A DNA stretch of 64,000 bases from Candidatus Gastranaerophilales bacterium (GCA_023663225.1 JAMPHU010000001.1:62001-126000); one strand, 5' to 3'; counted from the stretch's first letter, positions 25,651-34,798 are shown. Made by a program: numbers and translations. The notes: generated from the sequence alone by a model not told the origin.

Positions 25651-26817
25651 CTACATTATTATTTCATTAAAAACGCGAAAATAAGCATTAAACGTGATTC
25701 CTTCAAACATTTCCTGTTGAATACCCGCCTTTTCGAGAATCCTTTTCGCTTCCTCTACCGGATACGGTTCATAATAAACTACTTTTTGAATCCCTCCCAC
25801 TTGTGCTATTTTGTTCGCACATAAGTTACAAGGATAGGTTGTAGTATAGAGAGTAGCATTTTCTAATGCTGCAGTACTACCAAAACGAGCAACATTTACA
25901 ATCGCATTTTCTTCTGCATGTAACGCTCTACATTTTTCTAAAAGCTTTACTTTTTCCATCACCTTTTTAGATAATGTCTCTTGCTCCGTATCAAAAAGTT
26001 CTTCAATTCCCTTTTTGCTCACAGAACGGTAACAATCGCCGTACATACTCAAACAGGGCCTCTCCAAAAAAGGAACCTCATTGTATCCTGAGCTGAAGAT
26101 ATTCCCTTTGGAATCGGCAATGACCGCTCCCACCTTGCGCTTCAAACAGCTTGATCTCAAACTGTTTGAATATGCCATTGCCATTATGGCTTCTTTTTCC
26201 GAAGGAGTCTTGTCTGTCGCCTTGCCTATAAACAGGTTGATATATTTCTCAATTTTGGCTCTGATAGTTTTATAAGCTTCATTTTGATTTACAATTTCCG
26301 TTTCATTCAAGATAATCGCATCTGATGTCAAAAACGCATCTGTGACACGTTGACCATACGCGATCTTCTCCCCCTTGTCCCGTTTTTCATCTTCCAGAAA
26401 CAATCCTTGATTGCGGTCATAACTATCTTGAACTCTTTTCCACCGCAGATCGCTTCCTGCAAATATACCTATTACAAAAAAATCAACATACTGGCTCTTT
26501 AAAAAATACACTTCTTCGGGATTTCGAATACTATCTATAACAAAATTAGCATCTCCCTCTGCTAAAGCTTCCTTAATTTTCCGTGCCGCTTTTTGAGCCA
26601 GATAATCAGTTCCCTTTTCTTCCCTCACGGCATCTCCAAAATCTTGCAAAACGCGACGATCAGGTTTTTCAGAATTGCCTCCCTCTGTCATTCGATATTC
26701 TTCTCGCAAAATATCAGATAATGAAATATAACGATATCCTAATTCTTTTTCTAAAATCTCTTTTGCGACGTATGTACACCCACTTCCAAATGGGCCTACT
26801 AACCCAATTATTGTCAT
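25651..26817 (-). CDS. AvcD-like protein: P-loop kinase domain fused to dCMP/dCTP deaminase
   Basis: 388 residues. The N-terminal P-loop is GPFGSGCTY (residues 8-16), with kinase-like features such as NFVIDSIRNPEEV. The C-terminal zinc deaminase has CRALHAEENAI near residue 300 (H and catalytic E) and TTTYPCNLCANKIAQVGG near 330 (two zinc cysteines). This two-domain layout matches the antiphage deoxycytidylate deaminases (AvcD and related dCTP deaminases) that deplete dC nucleotides during infection. ATG preceded by GAGGGGGACC. The gene is AT-rich compared with both neighbours and lies inside the repeat-bounded cassette. No room exists upstream for a long AvcI-type regulatory RNA (about 80 bases to the HD-GYP stop). 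Confidence 0.85.
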   Translation of the reverse strand: MTIIGLVGPFGSGCTYVAKEILEKELGYRYISLSDILREEYRMTEGGNSEKPDRRVLQDFGDAVREEKGTDYLAQKAARKIKEALAEGDANFVIDSIRNPEEVYFLKSQYVDFFVIGIFAGSDLRWKRVQDSYDRNQGLFLEDEKRDKGEKIAYGQRVTDAFLTSDAIILNETEIVNQNEAYKTIRAKIEKYINLFIGKATDKTPSEKEAIMAMAYSNSLRSSCLKRKVGAVIADSKGNIFSSGYNEVPFLERPCLSMYGDCYRSVSKKGIEELFDTEQETLSKKVMEKVKLLEKCRALHAEENAIVNVARFGSTAALENATLYTTTYPCNLCANKIAQVGGIQKVVYYEPYPVEEAKRILEKAGIQQEMFEGITFNAYFRVFNEIIM

Positions 26818-26898
26818 CCGGTCCCCCTCTTACTGTAAAATAATTATTTCCTCCTTGAGATGTATGGTAATTCAAGAACCTTATGCTCTATGCACATC

Positions 26899-26929
26899 TC
26901 ACTGTATGATAATGCTGGCGCATTTTACG
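26899..26929. repeat. 31-bp direct repeat, right copy (3' end of HD-GYP gene)
   Basis: Identical to 25417-25447. On the minus strand it encodes the final residues KCASIIIQ and the TGA stop of the HD-GYP gene; the repeat boundary coincides with the stop codon. Confidence 0.9.
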
Positions 26930-28005
26930 TCGTTGGCCAGATCATATATTTTTCCGCTTTTTAACCCCACCACTTTTGGACGGAGCGTATTCTCCTCCGT
27001 ATTCTCGATCACCTTCGCTTTCTCACCATTGGACAACTGTACAATGCTGTCCACAGGGTAGAGGATGATGGTCGCCAAAAAACTCTTCATAGCCTCAAAG
27101 TCCAGCTCGCCGGTCATCGCCATGATCATCTCCGCCGCGGTGTTCTTGGGAAAACCGGATTTATAAGGCCGCTCCGTCACCAGCGCGTCATACACATCCG
27201 CCACCGCGATAATTCGTGCATATGGATGGATCTTGTTCGCCGAAACTCCCAACGGGTAACCCCTGCCATTGAGTTTTTCGTGATGCTGCAACACACCTCG
27301 CATAATAGAGTCCGGAAATTCATTTCTTTTCTTCAAAATCTCAAACCCAAAGAGCGTATGCTGCTTCATCAAAGCAAACTCTTCATCTGTGAGCTTGGCA
27401 GGCTTATTCAGCACTTCAAGAGGTATCTTGGTCTTGCCCACATCGTGAAGCAGTCCGGCGATCCCCAGTTCATGCAATTCTTTGTCATTCAACCCATATT
27501 TCTTGCCGATGATCATTGCCATGGTAGCTACGTCCACACTGTGCTTGAAGGTATACTCATCGCTGACCTTCAACATGCTGATATCTACCGCTACCGCATC
27601 ATTGTCCACAATCGTCTTCATCAAGGCGTCCGCCACGTTGTTGGTCGCCTCGGAAAAATTCTCGGAATCCGTGTTGGTGTATAAGAATTGGATGCCTTCT
27701 CCCACACGTTTACGCACACTTTCGGTAAGCTTTACCTTGGTTCTGTCCTCCACGCGATTCTTCTCGATCACCTCTCTGGTATATTGAGGGATCTGCATCT
27801 CCAACTCCAACTCATCCTCGTCCGGCTCACCTTCCTGTATGTACACGCCGCCTACGCCTTTTCCCTGAAGGTACTCGATCTGAAAATCATCCAAAAAAGC
27901 CCCCTTCTCAATCAGGGAGCGCCCCGTGCCATCCACAATGGCCTGGTCAATCTTCATTCCTTCCTTTAACAAACGCGTACTTACAAACTTTCTCTTTACC
28001 GCCAT
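26899..28005 (-). CDS. HD-GYP domain protein (probable cyclic-di-GMP phosphodiesterase)
   Basis: 368 residues from the ATG at 28005 (MAVKRKFVSTRLLKEG), preceded by GAGGCGG; an in-frame extension upstream lacks a ribosome binding site and overlaps a hairpin. The HD-GYP core is intact: HSVDVATMAMIIG, LLHDVGKTKIP, HHEKLNGRGYP and ADVYDALVTERPY. The N-terminal about 130 residues are a DUF3391-like region. No membrane segment. HD-GYP proteins hydrolyse c-di-GMP; a GGDEF cyclase is encoded at 43996-45495. Its 3' end is the integration point of the deaminase cassette. Confidence 0.88.
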   Translation of the reverse strand: MAVKRKFVSTRLLKEGMKIDQAIVDGTGRSLIEKGAFLDDFQIEYLQGKGVGGVYIQEGEPDEDELELEMQIPQYTREVIEKNRVEDRTKVKLTESVRKRVGEGIQFLYTNTDSENFSEATNNVADALMKTIVDNDAVAVDISMLKVSDEYTFKHSVDVATMAMIIGKKYGLNDKELHELGIAGLLHDVGKTKIPLEVLNKPAKLTDEEFALMKQHTLFGFEILKKRNEFPDSIMRGVLQHHEKLNGRGYPLGVSANKIHPYARIIAVADVYDALVTERPYKSGFPKNTAAEMIMAMTGELDFEAMKSFLATIILYPVDSIVQLSNGEKAKVIENTEENTLRPKVVGLKSGKIYDLANDVKCASIIIQ

Positions 28006-28035
28006 GTGCCGCCTCTTCAAGGGGAGCCGGAGCTG

Positions 28036-28066
28036 GCGCATTATGGCTGACGTGGCTATAATGCGC
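28036..28066 (-). other. Hairpin in the leader of the HD-GYP gene
   Basis: Perfect 9-bp inverted repeat GCGCATTAT (28036-28044) and ATAATGCGC (28058-28066). The minus-strand copy continues as AATGCGCCAGC, which is shared with the 31-bp repeat at the 3' end of the same gene. Confidence 0.6.
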
Positions 28067-28089
28067 AGTTCCAATTCCTTATTTATCCG

Positions 28090-28401
28090 TCAGTCTAAAT
28101 GAAATACATTTTGCAGATCGATGCTTACGGGACTGTTATCCGGATTGGTCTCCATAATATCCGCCATGAAATCCCACCATTTGCGGTTGATCGCCGTATC
28201 TGCGCCCTTTGCCCACAACTCCTCATCCTCGATCTCAATATAGCCAAACAAGGTAAGCGTTTCCTTGTCTAGGAAAATCGTGTAATTCTTACCGCCGTGC
28301 TCATGGATCATATCCTGCATCTCCGGCCACAGCTCATTATGTCTCTTTTCATACTCCGCTTCCTGTCCGGGATATAATTTCATCTTAAAACCTTTGATCA
28401 T
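28090..28401 (-). CDS. rhaM: L-rhamnose mutarotase-like protein
   Basis: 103 residues from ATG 28401 (MIKGFKMKLYPGQ), preceded by AGGAGG with 8-base spacing; two upstream ATGs overlap the ribosome binding site. The sequence KLYPGQEAEYEKRHNELWPE, then NYTIFLDKETLTLFGYIE and NRKWWDFMADIM, follow the RhaM family, which interconverts anomers of rhamnose and related sugars. No rhamnose genes are adjacent, so the true sugar may differ; the GH95 enzyme 3 kb away suggests an L-fucose/L-galactose context. Confidence 0.85.
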   Translation of the reverse strand: MIKGFKMKLYPGQEAEYEKRHNELWPEMQDMIHEHGGKNYTIFLDKETLTLFGYIEIEDEELWAKGADTAINRKWWDFMADIMETNPDNSPVSIDLQNVFHLD

Positions 28402-28507
28402 CTGCATTACCTCCTGCACTTTTTGTTAGCTTCACTCGTCAAATGGTTGTACACCATCCTCTCATTCGCAGTGTCCGCTCGAAAAATCTTCGATTGCCAC
28501 CGCGTAC

Positions 28508-28537
28508 ATTATATCATATCTCTAAGCTTCACAGCAA
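28508..28537 (-). promoter_or_regulatory. Promoter for the mutarotase gene
   Basis: Minus strand TTGCTG (28532-28537), an 18-bp spacer and TATAAT (28508-28513), about 105 bases upstream of the start. Confidence 0.55.
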
Positions 28538-28604
28538 CTAAACTTTTTAATATTCTCCTGAAACGGTAACTATTCAGCCATAAATGTAGTTGCTTTTAAC
28601 CAAG

Positions 28605-28769
28605 GTCGTAGCAAGTGTCATTGTGCGGATGGTATATTCCACCGCAGACACGCTTTCGCTGCACCTCGCTCGTAACGGTACATAAGCGGCTAAAAGACAG
28701 CCGCTAAGTACCGACGGCTCGCTAGCGTCTGCTTATGGAGTATACCATCTGCACAATTCGGATTACGAC
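28605..28769. repeat. Long intergenic inverted repeat A
   Basis: Arms begin with GTCGTA (28605) and end with TACGAC (28769). They include ATTGTGC(G/A)GATGGTATA-type sequence pairing with TATACCATCTGCACAAT, then CGCAGAC with GTCTGC, and an inner GGTAC-TAAGCGGCT pairing with AGCCGCTTAGTACC. There is no ORF and no T-tract. The predicted structure is a branched stem of about 165 bases. Confidence 0.75.
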
Positions 28770-28784
28770 ATTCAGCAAGATCAA

Positions 28785-28957
28785 CATGCCGGTTACTCAG
28801 CTCCAGTGGGGTAATTGTTCCCATGAGGAACCGTTGAAACACGTCGGCACTTAGCTGACGTATTTTGTCAGCTTATGTGCCGCTACGTGTTTCATCGAGC
28901 GGGAGCGTGTCCGAATGGGAATGATTACCCCGCTGGAGCGTAACTTTCCGTAACATG
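28785..28957. repeat. Long intergenic inverted repeat B
   Basis: GCTCCAGTGGGGTAATTGTT on the left pairs with AATGATTACCCCGCTGGAGC on the right. An inner GAAACACGT pairs with ACGTGTTTC, and GCTGAC with GTCAGC. It stands immediately downstream of the glycogen phosphorylase gene (minus strand). The right arm is repeated, with one mismatch and one gap, at 53893-53924. Confidence 0.75.
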
Positions 28958-28973
28958 CTGGAAACCGGAAACA

Positions 28974-31244
28974 TCATTTCAGCTTCCAAATATCCCGATT
29001 GTACTCTGCAATGGTGCGGTCGGAAGAGAAGAATCCGGCCTTGGCGATATTCACCAGCATCATCCTCTTCCACTTTTCTCTGTCCTCATAATCCGCAAAA
29101 GCCTGATCCTTTACTTTGATGTAATCCTCCAGATCCAACAGGGTCATAAACCAGTCTTTGTTCAGCAGTTCCTTGTACAAACGCTCCAGATTCTCCTTGT
29201 GTCCCACTTTCAGGGCCTGTTTTCCTACTATAAAATCTACTGCCCTCTTGATCACTTTGCTCTTTTTATAGTAATTCTTGGACACATAATCCGCCTTGGC
29301 ATAATGTTGAATGACCGTGTCGCTCTTTTCGCCAAAGATGTAGATATTGTCGTCGCCCACCAACTCGTGGATCTCCACATTGGCCCCGTCGCTGGTGCCC
29401 AAAGTCACCGCGCCGTTGAGCATAAACTTCATGTTGCCTGTTCCGGAAGCCTCTTTGGAAGCCAGAGATATCTGCTCTGAAATATCACAGGCGGGAATCA
29501 ATTTCTCCGCATATCCCACATTGTAGTTCTCCACCATCACCACCTTCATATAAGGACTGACATCCGGATCATGATTGATGATCTCGGAGAGCACCAAGAT
29601 CAGATGAATGATGTCCTGCGCGATCACATAAGCGGGAGCCGCCTTGGCGCCAAAAAGGAATGTCAACGGCCTCACAGGCTTCTTGCCATCTTTGATCTCC
29701 AGATATTTGTGGATGATATAAAGTGCGTTCATCTGCTGACGCTTGTACTCATGGAGACGCTTGATCTGAATGTCAAATATGGAATTTTCATCCAGCGTGA
29801 TCCCTTCTTTCTCCTGAATATAGGCAGCCAGTTCTCTCTTTTTGGCCTTCTTGATCTCATCGATCCTATCCAGGACTGCCTGATCTTCCTTTTTGTCGAG
29901 AAGTTTTTCCAGTTGCGCCGCATCCTTTTTGTATCCGTCTCCGATCGTCTCTGTCAACAGAGCTGCCAGTTCCCTGTTACAGGACAGCAGCCAGCGTCTA
30001 AAGGTAATGCCGTTTGTCTTGTTATTAAATTTCTCGGGATAAAGCTTATAAAAATGGTTCAGCTCCGTCTCTTTCAGGATATCCGTATGGATCGCCGCCA
30101 CACCGTTGATGCTGTAGCCGTAATGGATATCTATATGCGCCATATGCACCTTGTTGTCTTTGTCAATAATCTGAACCTTTTCTTCTTTATATTTTTTCGC
30201 AATGCGTCGGCTCAACTCCCTGATAATGGGAATCAACTGGGGCACCACTTTCTTCACATAATCCAGAGGCCACGTTTCCAACGCTTCCGCCAAAATCGTG
30301 TGGTTGGTGTAGGCACAAGTCTTGCTCACTACCGCGATCGCCTCATCCATAGTGAATCCTTCCTGCTCGGTGAGAATACGGATCAACTCTGGGATAACCA
30401 GCGTGGGATGGGTGTCGTTGATCTGTATCGCCACATGCTCATTGAGCCTGTGCAGATCATGGCCCAGCGCTTTCTGCTCCTTTAAGATCAACTGCGCCCC
30501 ATTGCTCACCATAAAATACTCCTGATAAATGCGCAGCAGGTTGCCCGCCTTGTCAGAATCATCAGGGTACAAAAACAGCGTCAGATTTTTATCTATCGCC
30601 CCCTTGTCAAAATCGATCCCCTTCTTCACCAGGCTTTCATCTATCGTCTTGATATCAAACAGGTGTAGTTTGTTCACACCGTTCTCATATCCTATGACAT
30701 CAATGTCATAAAGAACGGATGTCACTTTCTTCTTGCCAAAGGCAACCTCAAAAGAAATTCCGGTATCATTGAGCCAGGACTGCTCCTGAATCCAATCGTT
30801 TTTCTCCGCCTTTTGCAAATGGTCCTGAAATACTTGCCTGAACAGTCCGAAATGATAATTCAGGCCGATACCGTCCCCGGGCAGGCCAAGCGTGGCGATA
30901 GAGTCCAAAAAACATGCCGCCAGGCGCCCCAGACCGCCGTTTCCCAGAGAAGGCTCCGGCTCCTCCTCTTCCAGCGCAGCCAGACTTTTACCGTTCGCCT
31001 CCAGCACAGTGCGCAATTCGTCATAAACGCCCAAATTGATCAAATTGTTGGACAAAAGCTTTCCGATCAAAAACTCCATGGAAATGTAATAGATCTTTTT
31101 CTCGCCTGTGATAGCGGGCGCAGCTTTGATCTTATCCTTGACAAACTGCAGAACGCCGCTGTAGAGCTCCGCATTGGTACAATCCGCAATACTTTTCCCA
31201 TATGCCTTGTCTATGATCTCACTCAACTGTTGTTCCAAATTCAT
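28974..31244 (-). CDS. glgP: Glycogen/starch phosphorylase
   Basis: 756 residues. [19 protein letters not shown] near residue 98 and [20 protein letters not shown] near 600, which contains the pyridoxal-phosphate lysine, are diagnostic. It releases glucose-1-phosphate from alpha-1,4-glucans in the cytoplasm. It is monocistronic, with its own promoter upstream and hairpin B directly after its stop. Full family length; no oddities seen. Confidence 0.95.
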   Translation of the reverse strand: MNLEQQLSEIIDKAYGKSIADCTNAELYSGVLQFVKDKIKAAPAITGEKKIYYISMEFLIGKLLSNNLINLGVYDELRTVLEANGKSLAALEEEEPEPSLGNGGLGRLAACFLDSIATLGLPGDGIGLNYHFGLFRQVFQDHLQKAEKNDWIQEQSWLNDTGISFEVAFGKKKVTSVLYDIDVIGYENGVNKLHLFDIKTIDESLVKKGIDFDKGAIDKNLTLFLYPDDSDKAGNLLRIYQEYFMVSNGAQLILKEQKALGHDLHRLNEHVAIQINDTHPTLVIPELIRILTEQEGFTMDEAIAVVSKTCAYTNHTILAEALETWPLDYVKKVVPQLIPIIRELSRRIAKKYKEEKVQIIDKDNKVHMAHIDIHYGYSINGVAAIHTDILKETELNHFYKLYPEKFNNKTNGITFRRWLLSCNRELAALLTETIGDGYKKDAAQLEKLLDKKEDQAVLDRIDEIKKAKKRELAAYIQEKEGITLDENSIFDIQIKRLHEYKRQQMNALYIIHKYLEIKDGKKPVRPLTFLFGAKAAPAYVIAQDIIHLILVLSEIINHDPDVSPYMKVVMVENYNVGYAEKLIPACDISEQISLASKEASGTGNMKFMLNGAVTLGTSDGANVEIHELVGDDNIYIFGEKSDTVIQHYAKADYVSKNYYKKSKVIKRAVDFIVGKQALKVGHKENLERLYKELLNKDWFMTLLDLEDYIKVKDQAFADYEDREKWKRMMLVNIAKAGFFSSDRTIAEYNRDIWKLK

Positions 31245-31279
31245 TTCAAAACTCCTTCCTTTCTTGCCACATTACGACT

Positions 31280-31308
31280 ATGTTATCATAATTTTCCATT
31301 TTCTACAA
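31280..31308 (-). promoter_or_regulatory. Promoter of glgP
   Basis: Minus strand TTGTAG (31303-31308), a 17-bp spacer and TAACAT (31280-31285), 35 bases before the ATG. Confidence 0.6.
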
Positions 31309-31322
31309 GGGATACCCCAAAA

Positions 31323-33563
31323 TCAACCCTGGAAATCCGGCATCGCTGCCAATTCATAAGTCTGTCCCTCTTCCAGAACAATCTCTTTCTGTCTGCCGTT
31401 CCAAAGTATCTTGCGCTTGAAGGGACTCTGTGCCCGAAGTCTTGCACTGATCACTTTCCCATTCCCCCATTCCATATCGAGAAAGGCGTTGCCCTTCACA
31501 CGCACTCCCCGCAGGCTGCCATTTCCTAACGCCGCCGGGCAGGCCGGCAAGAGCGCCACTCGCTCCCCGTCGCTCTGGACAAGCATTTCCAATATGGCCG
31601 CGCAGCCGCCGAAATTCCCGTCGATCTGAAACACGCTTCCCACCTTCTTGGGATGATTGTCCATGAGATTGGGATAAGTGGAGCCGCGCAACAGCTTACA
31701 CAACATATCCCACGCGCGCTCGCCATCCCACAGTCTGGCGTAAAAATTGATCAGCCATGCACAACTCCAGCCGGTGTATCCTCCGCCGTGAGATATCCTT
31801 CGCTCCAACGTTCGTCTGGCGGCCTCCGCCAGCTCGGGTTCGCCGTCCACAGTGATTCGGTTGCCGGGATGCAGCGCATACAACTGAGAGACATGCCGAT
31901 GTCCCGGCTCCTTCTCATCGTAATCTTCCATCCACTCCATGATCTGTCCGTGTTTTCCAATCTTCATTTGAGGCAGACGCTCCCTGATCTCCTTCGCCCG
32001 CGTGCGGATCTCGCTCTGTTTTCCCAGGAGGGCGGAGGCTTTTTCATAACTGTCCAACAGATCTTTTAAAATCTCATTGTCCATGGTGGAGCTTGCGCAA
32101 ACTCTGCCCATTATACCATTCTTCATAATATAAGTATTTTCCGGAGACACGGACGGACAGATCAGATAGACGCCCTCTCGCTCCACCAAAAAATCTTCAA
32201 AAAAGAGCACCGCCTGCTCCAGAATATCATAGACGTCGGCAAGGAAATCCAAATCCAAGGTATACTCATAATGCATCCACAGATGCGTGCACAGCCAGGC
32301 TCCCCCCATCACCCAGTAGGTCGCGGGAATATAAATATCCTGGGGAGCCGTATCCGCCCAGATGTCTACATTGTGATGCGCCACAAAACCGCGGCATCCA
32401 TACATTTCCCGCGCCGTTCTCTGACCGCTCTCCATCACTTTTCGCAAATGTTCAAATAAGGGTTCATGGCACTCCGGCAGATTACAGGGTTCCGCAGGCC
32501 AGTAATTCATCTCCGTATTGATATTGATGGTGTATTTGGAGTCCCAGGAAGGCTCCATCTGATCATTCCAGATCCCCTGCAGATTAGCGGGCAGACTGCC
32601 CTTTCTGCTGCTGGACAAAAGCAAGTATCGCCCATAATCAAAATACAGCTTCACAAGTCCGCTGTCCGCCTCGCCTTCCCGTACCGCCGCAAGCCGCCTG
32701 TCCGTGGTCAGTTTTTCCTTTTCGGCATCGCTTGGCAGTTCCAAACTCACACGCCCATAGAGGGCCTGATAATCCTTTATATGTTCCTTCTTTAACCGCT
32801 CAAATCCCCGCCGCGCGGCCTGCTCCAAAATATTTGTGACATACTCCTTCGGGTTCTCCTCCCGATATGTGCTGGCAGCGGCAAGATAAATCCATGCCCG
32901 ATCCGCGTTTCGCACCACCAGATGCTCCCCCAGACATTGCACTGTACCGCCCTCCACACACACCTTGCAAGCCAGCGCGAAATCAGAGCCTCCGCCCAAA
33001 TTGCCGCACAGACAGACCATATCCTTTCCATCTCTTCGCACACTGTCATAATAACGCCTGCGAGTGAGCAGTACATCGAACGAGATTGCCTTTCCCAAAT
33101 CGGCAGCAAATTCTACGGCGATCACCTGTGCAGGCTGAGAACAAAAATACGTCCTAGTGTACGTGGTCTCTTCCCTTCGGTAGCGGACTTTTGCCACCGC
33201 TTCGTCCAACGATAACTCCCGCTCATACTCTTTTACATCGCCCGTCCCGACCATCTGAATCTGACATTCTCCAAGACTCTGATAAGGGCGCATAGTTGCG
33301 GGAGTACCCGAGAAACAGTATCGCAACAGTTCCTCGGCCTCCGGTATCTTCCCGTCAAATATCAGTTCTCGGACGGTCTCCAGATTTTTCCGCGCTTCCG
33401 GATTGATTCGATTCATGGGGCCGCCGTACCAGATGGTATCCTCATTCAACTGCAGCAATTCCTTCTCTGTCCCGCCGTATATCATAGCGCCCAGGCGTCC
33501 GTTTCCGATCGGCAGAGCTTCCGCAAAGCAGTCCGCCTCTCTCTCAAAAAATAACCTTCCCAT
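31323..33563 (-). CDS. Glycoside hydrolase family 95-like (alpha-L-fucosidase/L-galactosidase)
   Basis: 746 residues. ALPIGNGRLGAMIYGG near the N-terminus, AHHNVDIWADTAPQD in the middle and FQIDGNFGGCAAILEM near the C-terminus are GH95 signatures; the Asn/Asp residues in the last two are in the catalytic region. There is no signal peptide, so it should act inside the cell on imported oligosaccharides. Its own promoter lies in the divergent region shared with tadA. Whether it prefers alpha-1,2-fucosyl or alpha-L-galactosyl substrates cannot be told. Confidence 0.88.
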   Translation of the reverse strand: MGRLFFEREADCFAEALPIGNGRLGAMIYGGTEKELLQLNEDTIWYGGPMNRINPEARKNLETVRELIFDGKIPEAEELLRYCFSGTPATMRPYQSLGECQIQMVGTGDVKEYERELSLDEAVAKVRYRREETTYTRTYFCSQPAQVIAVEFAADLGKAISFDVLLTRRRYYDSVRRDGKDMVCLCGNLGGGSDFALACKVCVEGGTVQCLGEHLVVRNADRAWIYLAAASTYREENPKEYVTNILEQAARRGFERLKKEHIKDYQALYGRVSLELPSDAEKEKLTTDRRLAAVREGEADSGLVKLYFDYGRYLLLSSSRKGSLPANLQGIWNDQMEPSWDSKYTININTEMNYWPAEPCNLPECHEPLFEHLRKVMESGQRTAREMYGCRGFVAHHNVDIWADTAPQDIYIPATYWVMGGAWLCTHLWMHYEYTLDLDFLADVYDILEQAVLFFEDFLVEREGVYLICPSVSPENTYIMKNGIMGRVCASSTMDNEILKDLLDSYEKASALLGKQSEIRTRAKEIRERLPQMKIGKHGQIMEWMEDYDEKEPGHRHVSQLYALHPGNRITVDGEPELAEAARRTLERRISHGGGYTGWSCAWLINFYARLWDGERAWDMLCKLLRGSTYPNLMDNHPKKVGSVFQIDGNFGGCAAILEMLVQSDGERVALLPACPAALGNGSLRGVRVKGNAFLDMEWGNGKVISARLRAQSPFKRKILWNGRQKEIVLEEGQTYELAAMPDFQG

Positions 33564-33601
33564 ACTTTTACTCCTTAAAAAATTTGATCTTTATGGATAG
33601 T

Positions 33602-33630
33602 AGTATACTATATTTCTCGCTCCCAGCCAA
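33602..33630 (-). promoter_or_regulatory. Promoter of the GH95 gene
   Basis: Minus strand TTGGCT (33625-33630), a 17-bp spacer and TATACT (33602-33607). Confidence 0.65.
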
Positions 33631-33645
33631 CATTTTCCAAAAGCA

Positions 33646-33674
33646 TTGACGGGCGCGAAAGGAGTGTTTATACT
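33646..33674 (+). promoter_or_regulatory. Promoter of tadA
   Basis: TTGACG (33646-33651), a 17-bp spacer and TATACT (33669-33674); divergent from the GH95 promoter. Confidence 0.8.
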
Positions 33675-33726
33675 GACAATATCCCAAATGACAACACGGC
33701 AGTTTTGATCAAAAGGAGTTTGACAG

Positions 33727-34218
33727 ATGGCGTCAATTATTTCGATTCAGGAAAAATACATGAGAGAAGCCTTAAAACAGGCCAAAAAAGCATATGACTT
33801 GGGCGAGGTGCCGATCGGATGCGTTATCGTGCACGAGGGCCGGATCATCGGCCGCGGCTACAACCGCCGCAACACGGATAAAAATACTCTGGCGCACGCA
33901 GAGATCACAGCGATCAACAAGGCCAGCAAAAAAATCGGCGACTGGAGACTGGAGGAGTGTACCCTGTACGTGACCTTAGAACCCTGTCAAATGTGCGCGG
34001 GCGCCATCATACAGGCCCGCATACCGGAGGTAGTCATGGGATGCATGAATCCCAAGGCAGGCTGCGGCGGCTCTATTTTAAATATCTTGGAACATCCGGC
34101 TTTCAATCACCAGGCCACCGTAGTTCGGGGCGTCCTGGAGCAGGAATGTAGCGAGATGTTGAAATTGTTTTTCTCCGAATTGAGAGCGCGGAATAAACAG
34201 ACAAAAAATTCTTTGTAA
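33727..34218 (+). CDS. tadA: tRNA-specific adenosine deaminase
   Basis: 163 residues. HAEITAI contains the zinc histidine and catalytic glutamate and PCQMCAGAIIQARI the zinc cysteines. VPIGCVIVHEGRIIGRGYNRR precedes as in TadA. It converts A34 to inosine in tRNA-Arg(ACG). The start is preceded by AAAAGGAG. The ECF sigma gene begins 67 bases downstream on the same strand. Confidence 0.93.
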   Translation: MASIISIQEKYMREALKQAKKAYDLGEVPIGCVIVHEGRIIGRGYNRRNTDKNTLAHAEITAINKASKKIGDWRLEECTLYVTLEPCQMCAGAIIQARIPEVVMGCMNPKAGCGGSILNILEHPAFNHQATVVRGVLEQECSEMLKLFFSELRARNKQTKNSL

Positions 34219-34285
34219 CATTTCCTCTTTTTCACCAACTAATATAATAGAGAATATGGCTTCCCTAAGAAAGGAGGGCTTTGGA

Positions 34286-34798
34286 ATGAAGGAAAAAAGC
34301 AAATCGTCCTCGGATGAATTTGAAACCCTTTTTGAACAATACTTTGACCGTATTGATTCCTATTTGCTCTCCCTGTGCCACAATGAGCATCTTGCGGAGG
34401 AACTGACTCAGGAGACTTTTTTCCAAATATTAAAAAGCCTGCCAAATTACCGCGGAGAAAGCAGTCTTTTCACCTGGATGTGCAGGATCGCCAAAAACGT
34501 CTGGTATCAATACCTGAGAAAGGAAAAGAAAATTTCCAAGGTAAGCTTAGAGGAAGGACTTCCCGTGACGGCAAAAGGTACATCGATAGAGGACGCCTGC
34601 GTCCTGCAGGAGAGCAAGATTCGACTCTATCAAAATATACGTCTGCTGAATGAACAGATGAAGGAAGTCATGCTGATGCGCCTTTCCGGTTACTTGTCCT
34701 TCAAAGAGATCGGCGAGATATTCGGCAGATCGGAGGCCTGGGCAAGAGTCACATACCACCGCGCCCGCATGATATTGGAGGAAAAGGAAAATGAGTAA
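34286..34798 (+). CDS. ECF-type RNA polymerase sigma factor
   Basis: 170 residues from ATG 34286, chosen because AAAGGAGGG lies just upstream; an earlier in-frame ATG at 34256 has no ribosome binding site. Region 2 is seen in SDEFETLFEQYFDRI...AEELTQETFFQIL with FTWMCRIAKNVWYQYLRKEK, and region 4 in LSFKEIGEIFGRSEAWARVT. It overlaps the anti-sigma-like gene by 8 bases. A TATAAT at 34243 lies upstream without a clear -35. Confidence 0.92.
   Translation: MKEKSKSSSDEFETLFEQYFDRIDSYLLSLCHNEHLAEELTQETFFQILKSLPNYRGESSLFTWMCRIAKNVWYQYLRKEKKISKVSLEEGLPVTAKGTSIEDACVLQESKIRLYQNIRLLNEQMKEVMLMRLSGYLSFKEIGEIFGRSEAWARVTYHRARMILEEKENE

Larger units (their letters stand above)
25448..26929. mobile_element. 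Putative 1.48-kb mobile defence cassette inserted at the 3' end of the HD-GYP gene
   Basis: Perfect 31-bp direct repeats (25417-25447 and 26899-26929) bracket two AT-rich genes between GC-richer chromosomal genes. The right repeat encodes the last residues and stop of the HD-GYP gene. The left copy is followed by a terminator oriented for the same gene. Removing one repeat plus the genes would rejoin the HD-GYP gene to that terminator. No recombinase is encoded, so mobilisation in trans is inferred. Confidence 0.7.

Noticed and set aside
26818..26898. AvcI-type regulatory RNA upstream of the deaminase
   Set aside because: Only about 80 bases are available, and no promoter-terminator pair is visible.
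28006..28089. Cyclic-di-GMP riboswitch in the HD-GYP leader
   Set aside because: The region is about 85 bases with one simple hairpin and lacks the conserved GEMM-type core.
28090..28401. Rhamnose utilisation operon
   Set aside because: Only the mutarotase-like gene is present; no rhamnose isomerase, kinase or aldolase is nearby.
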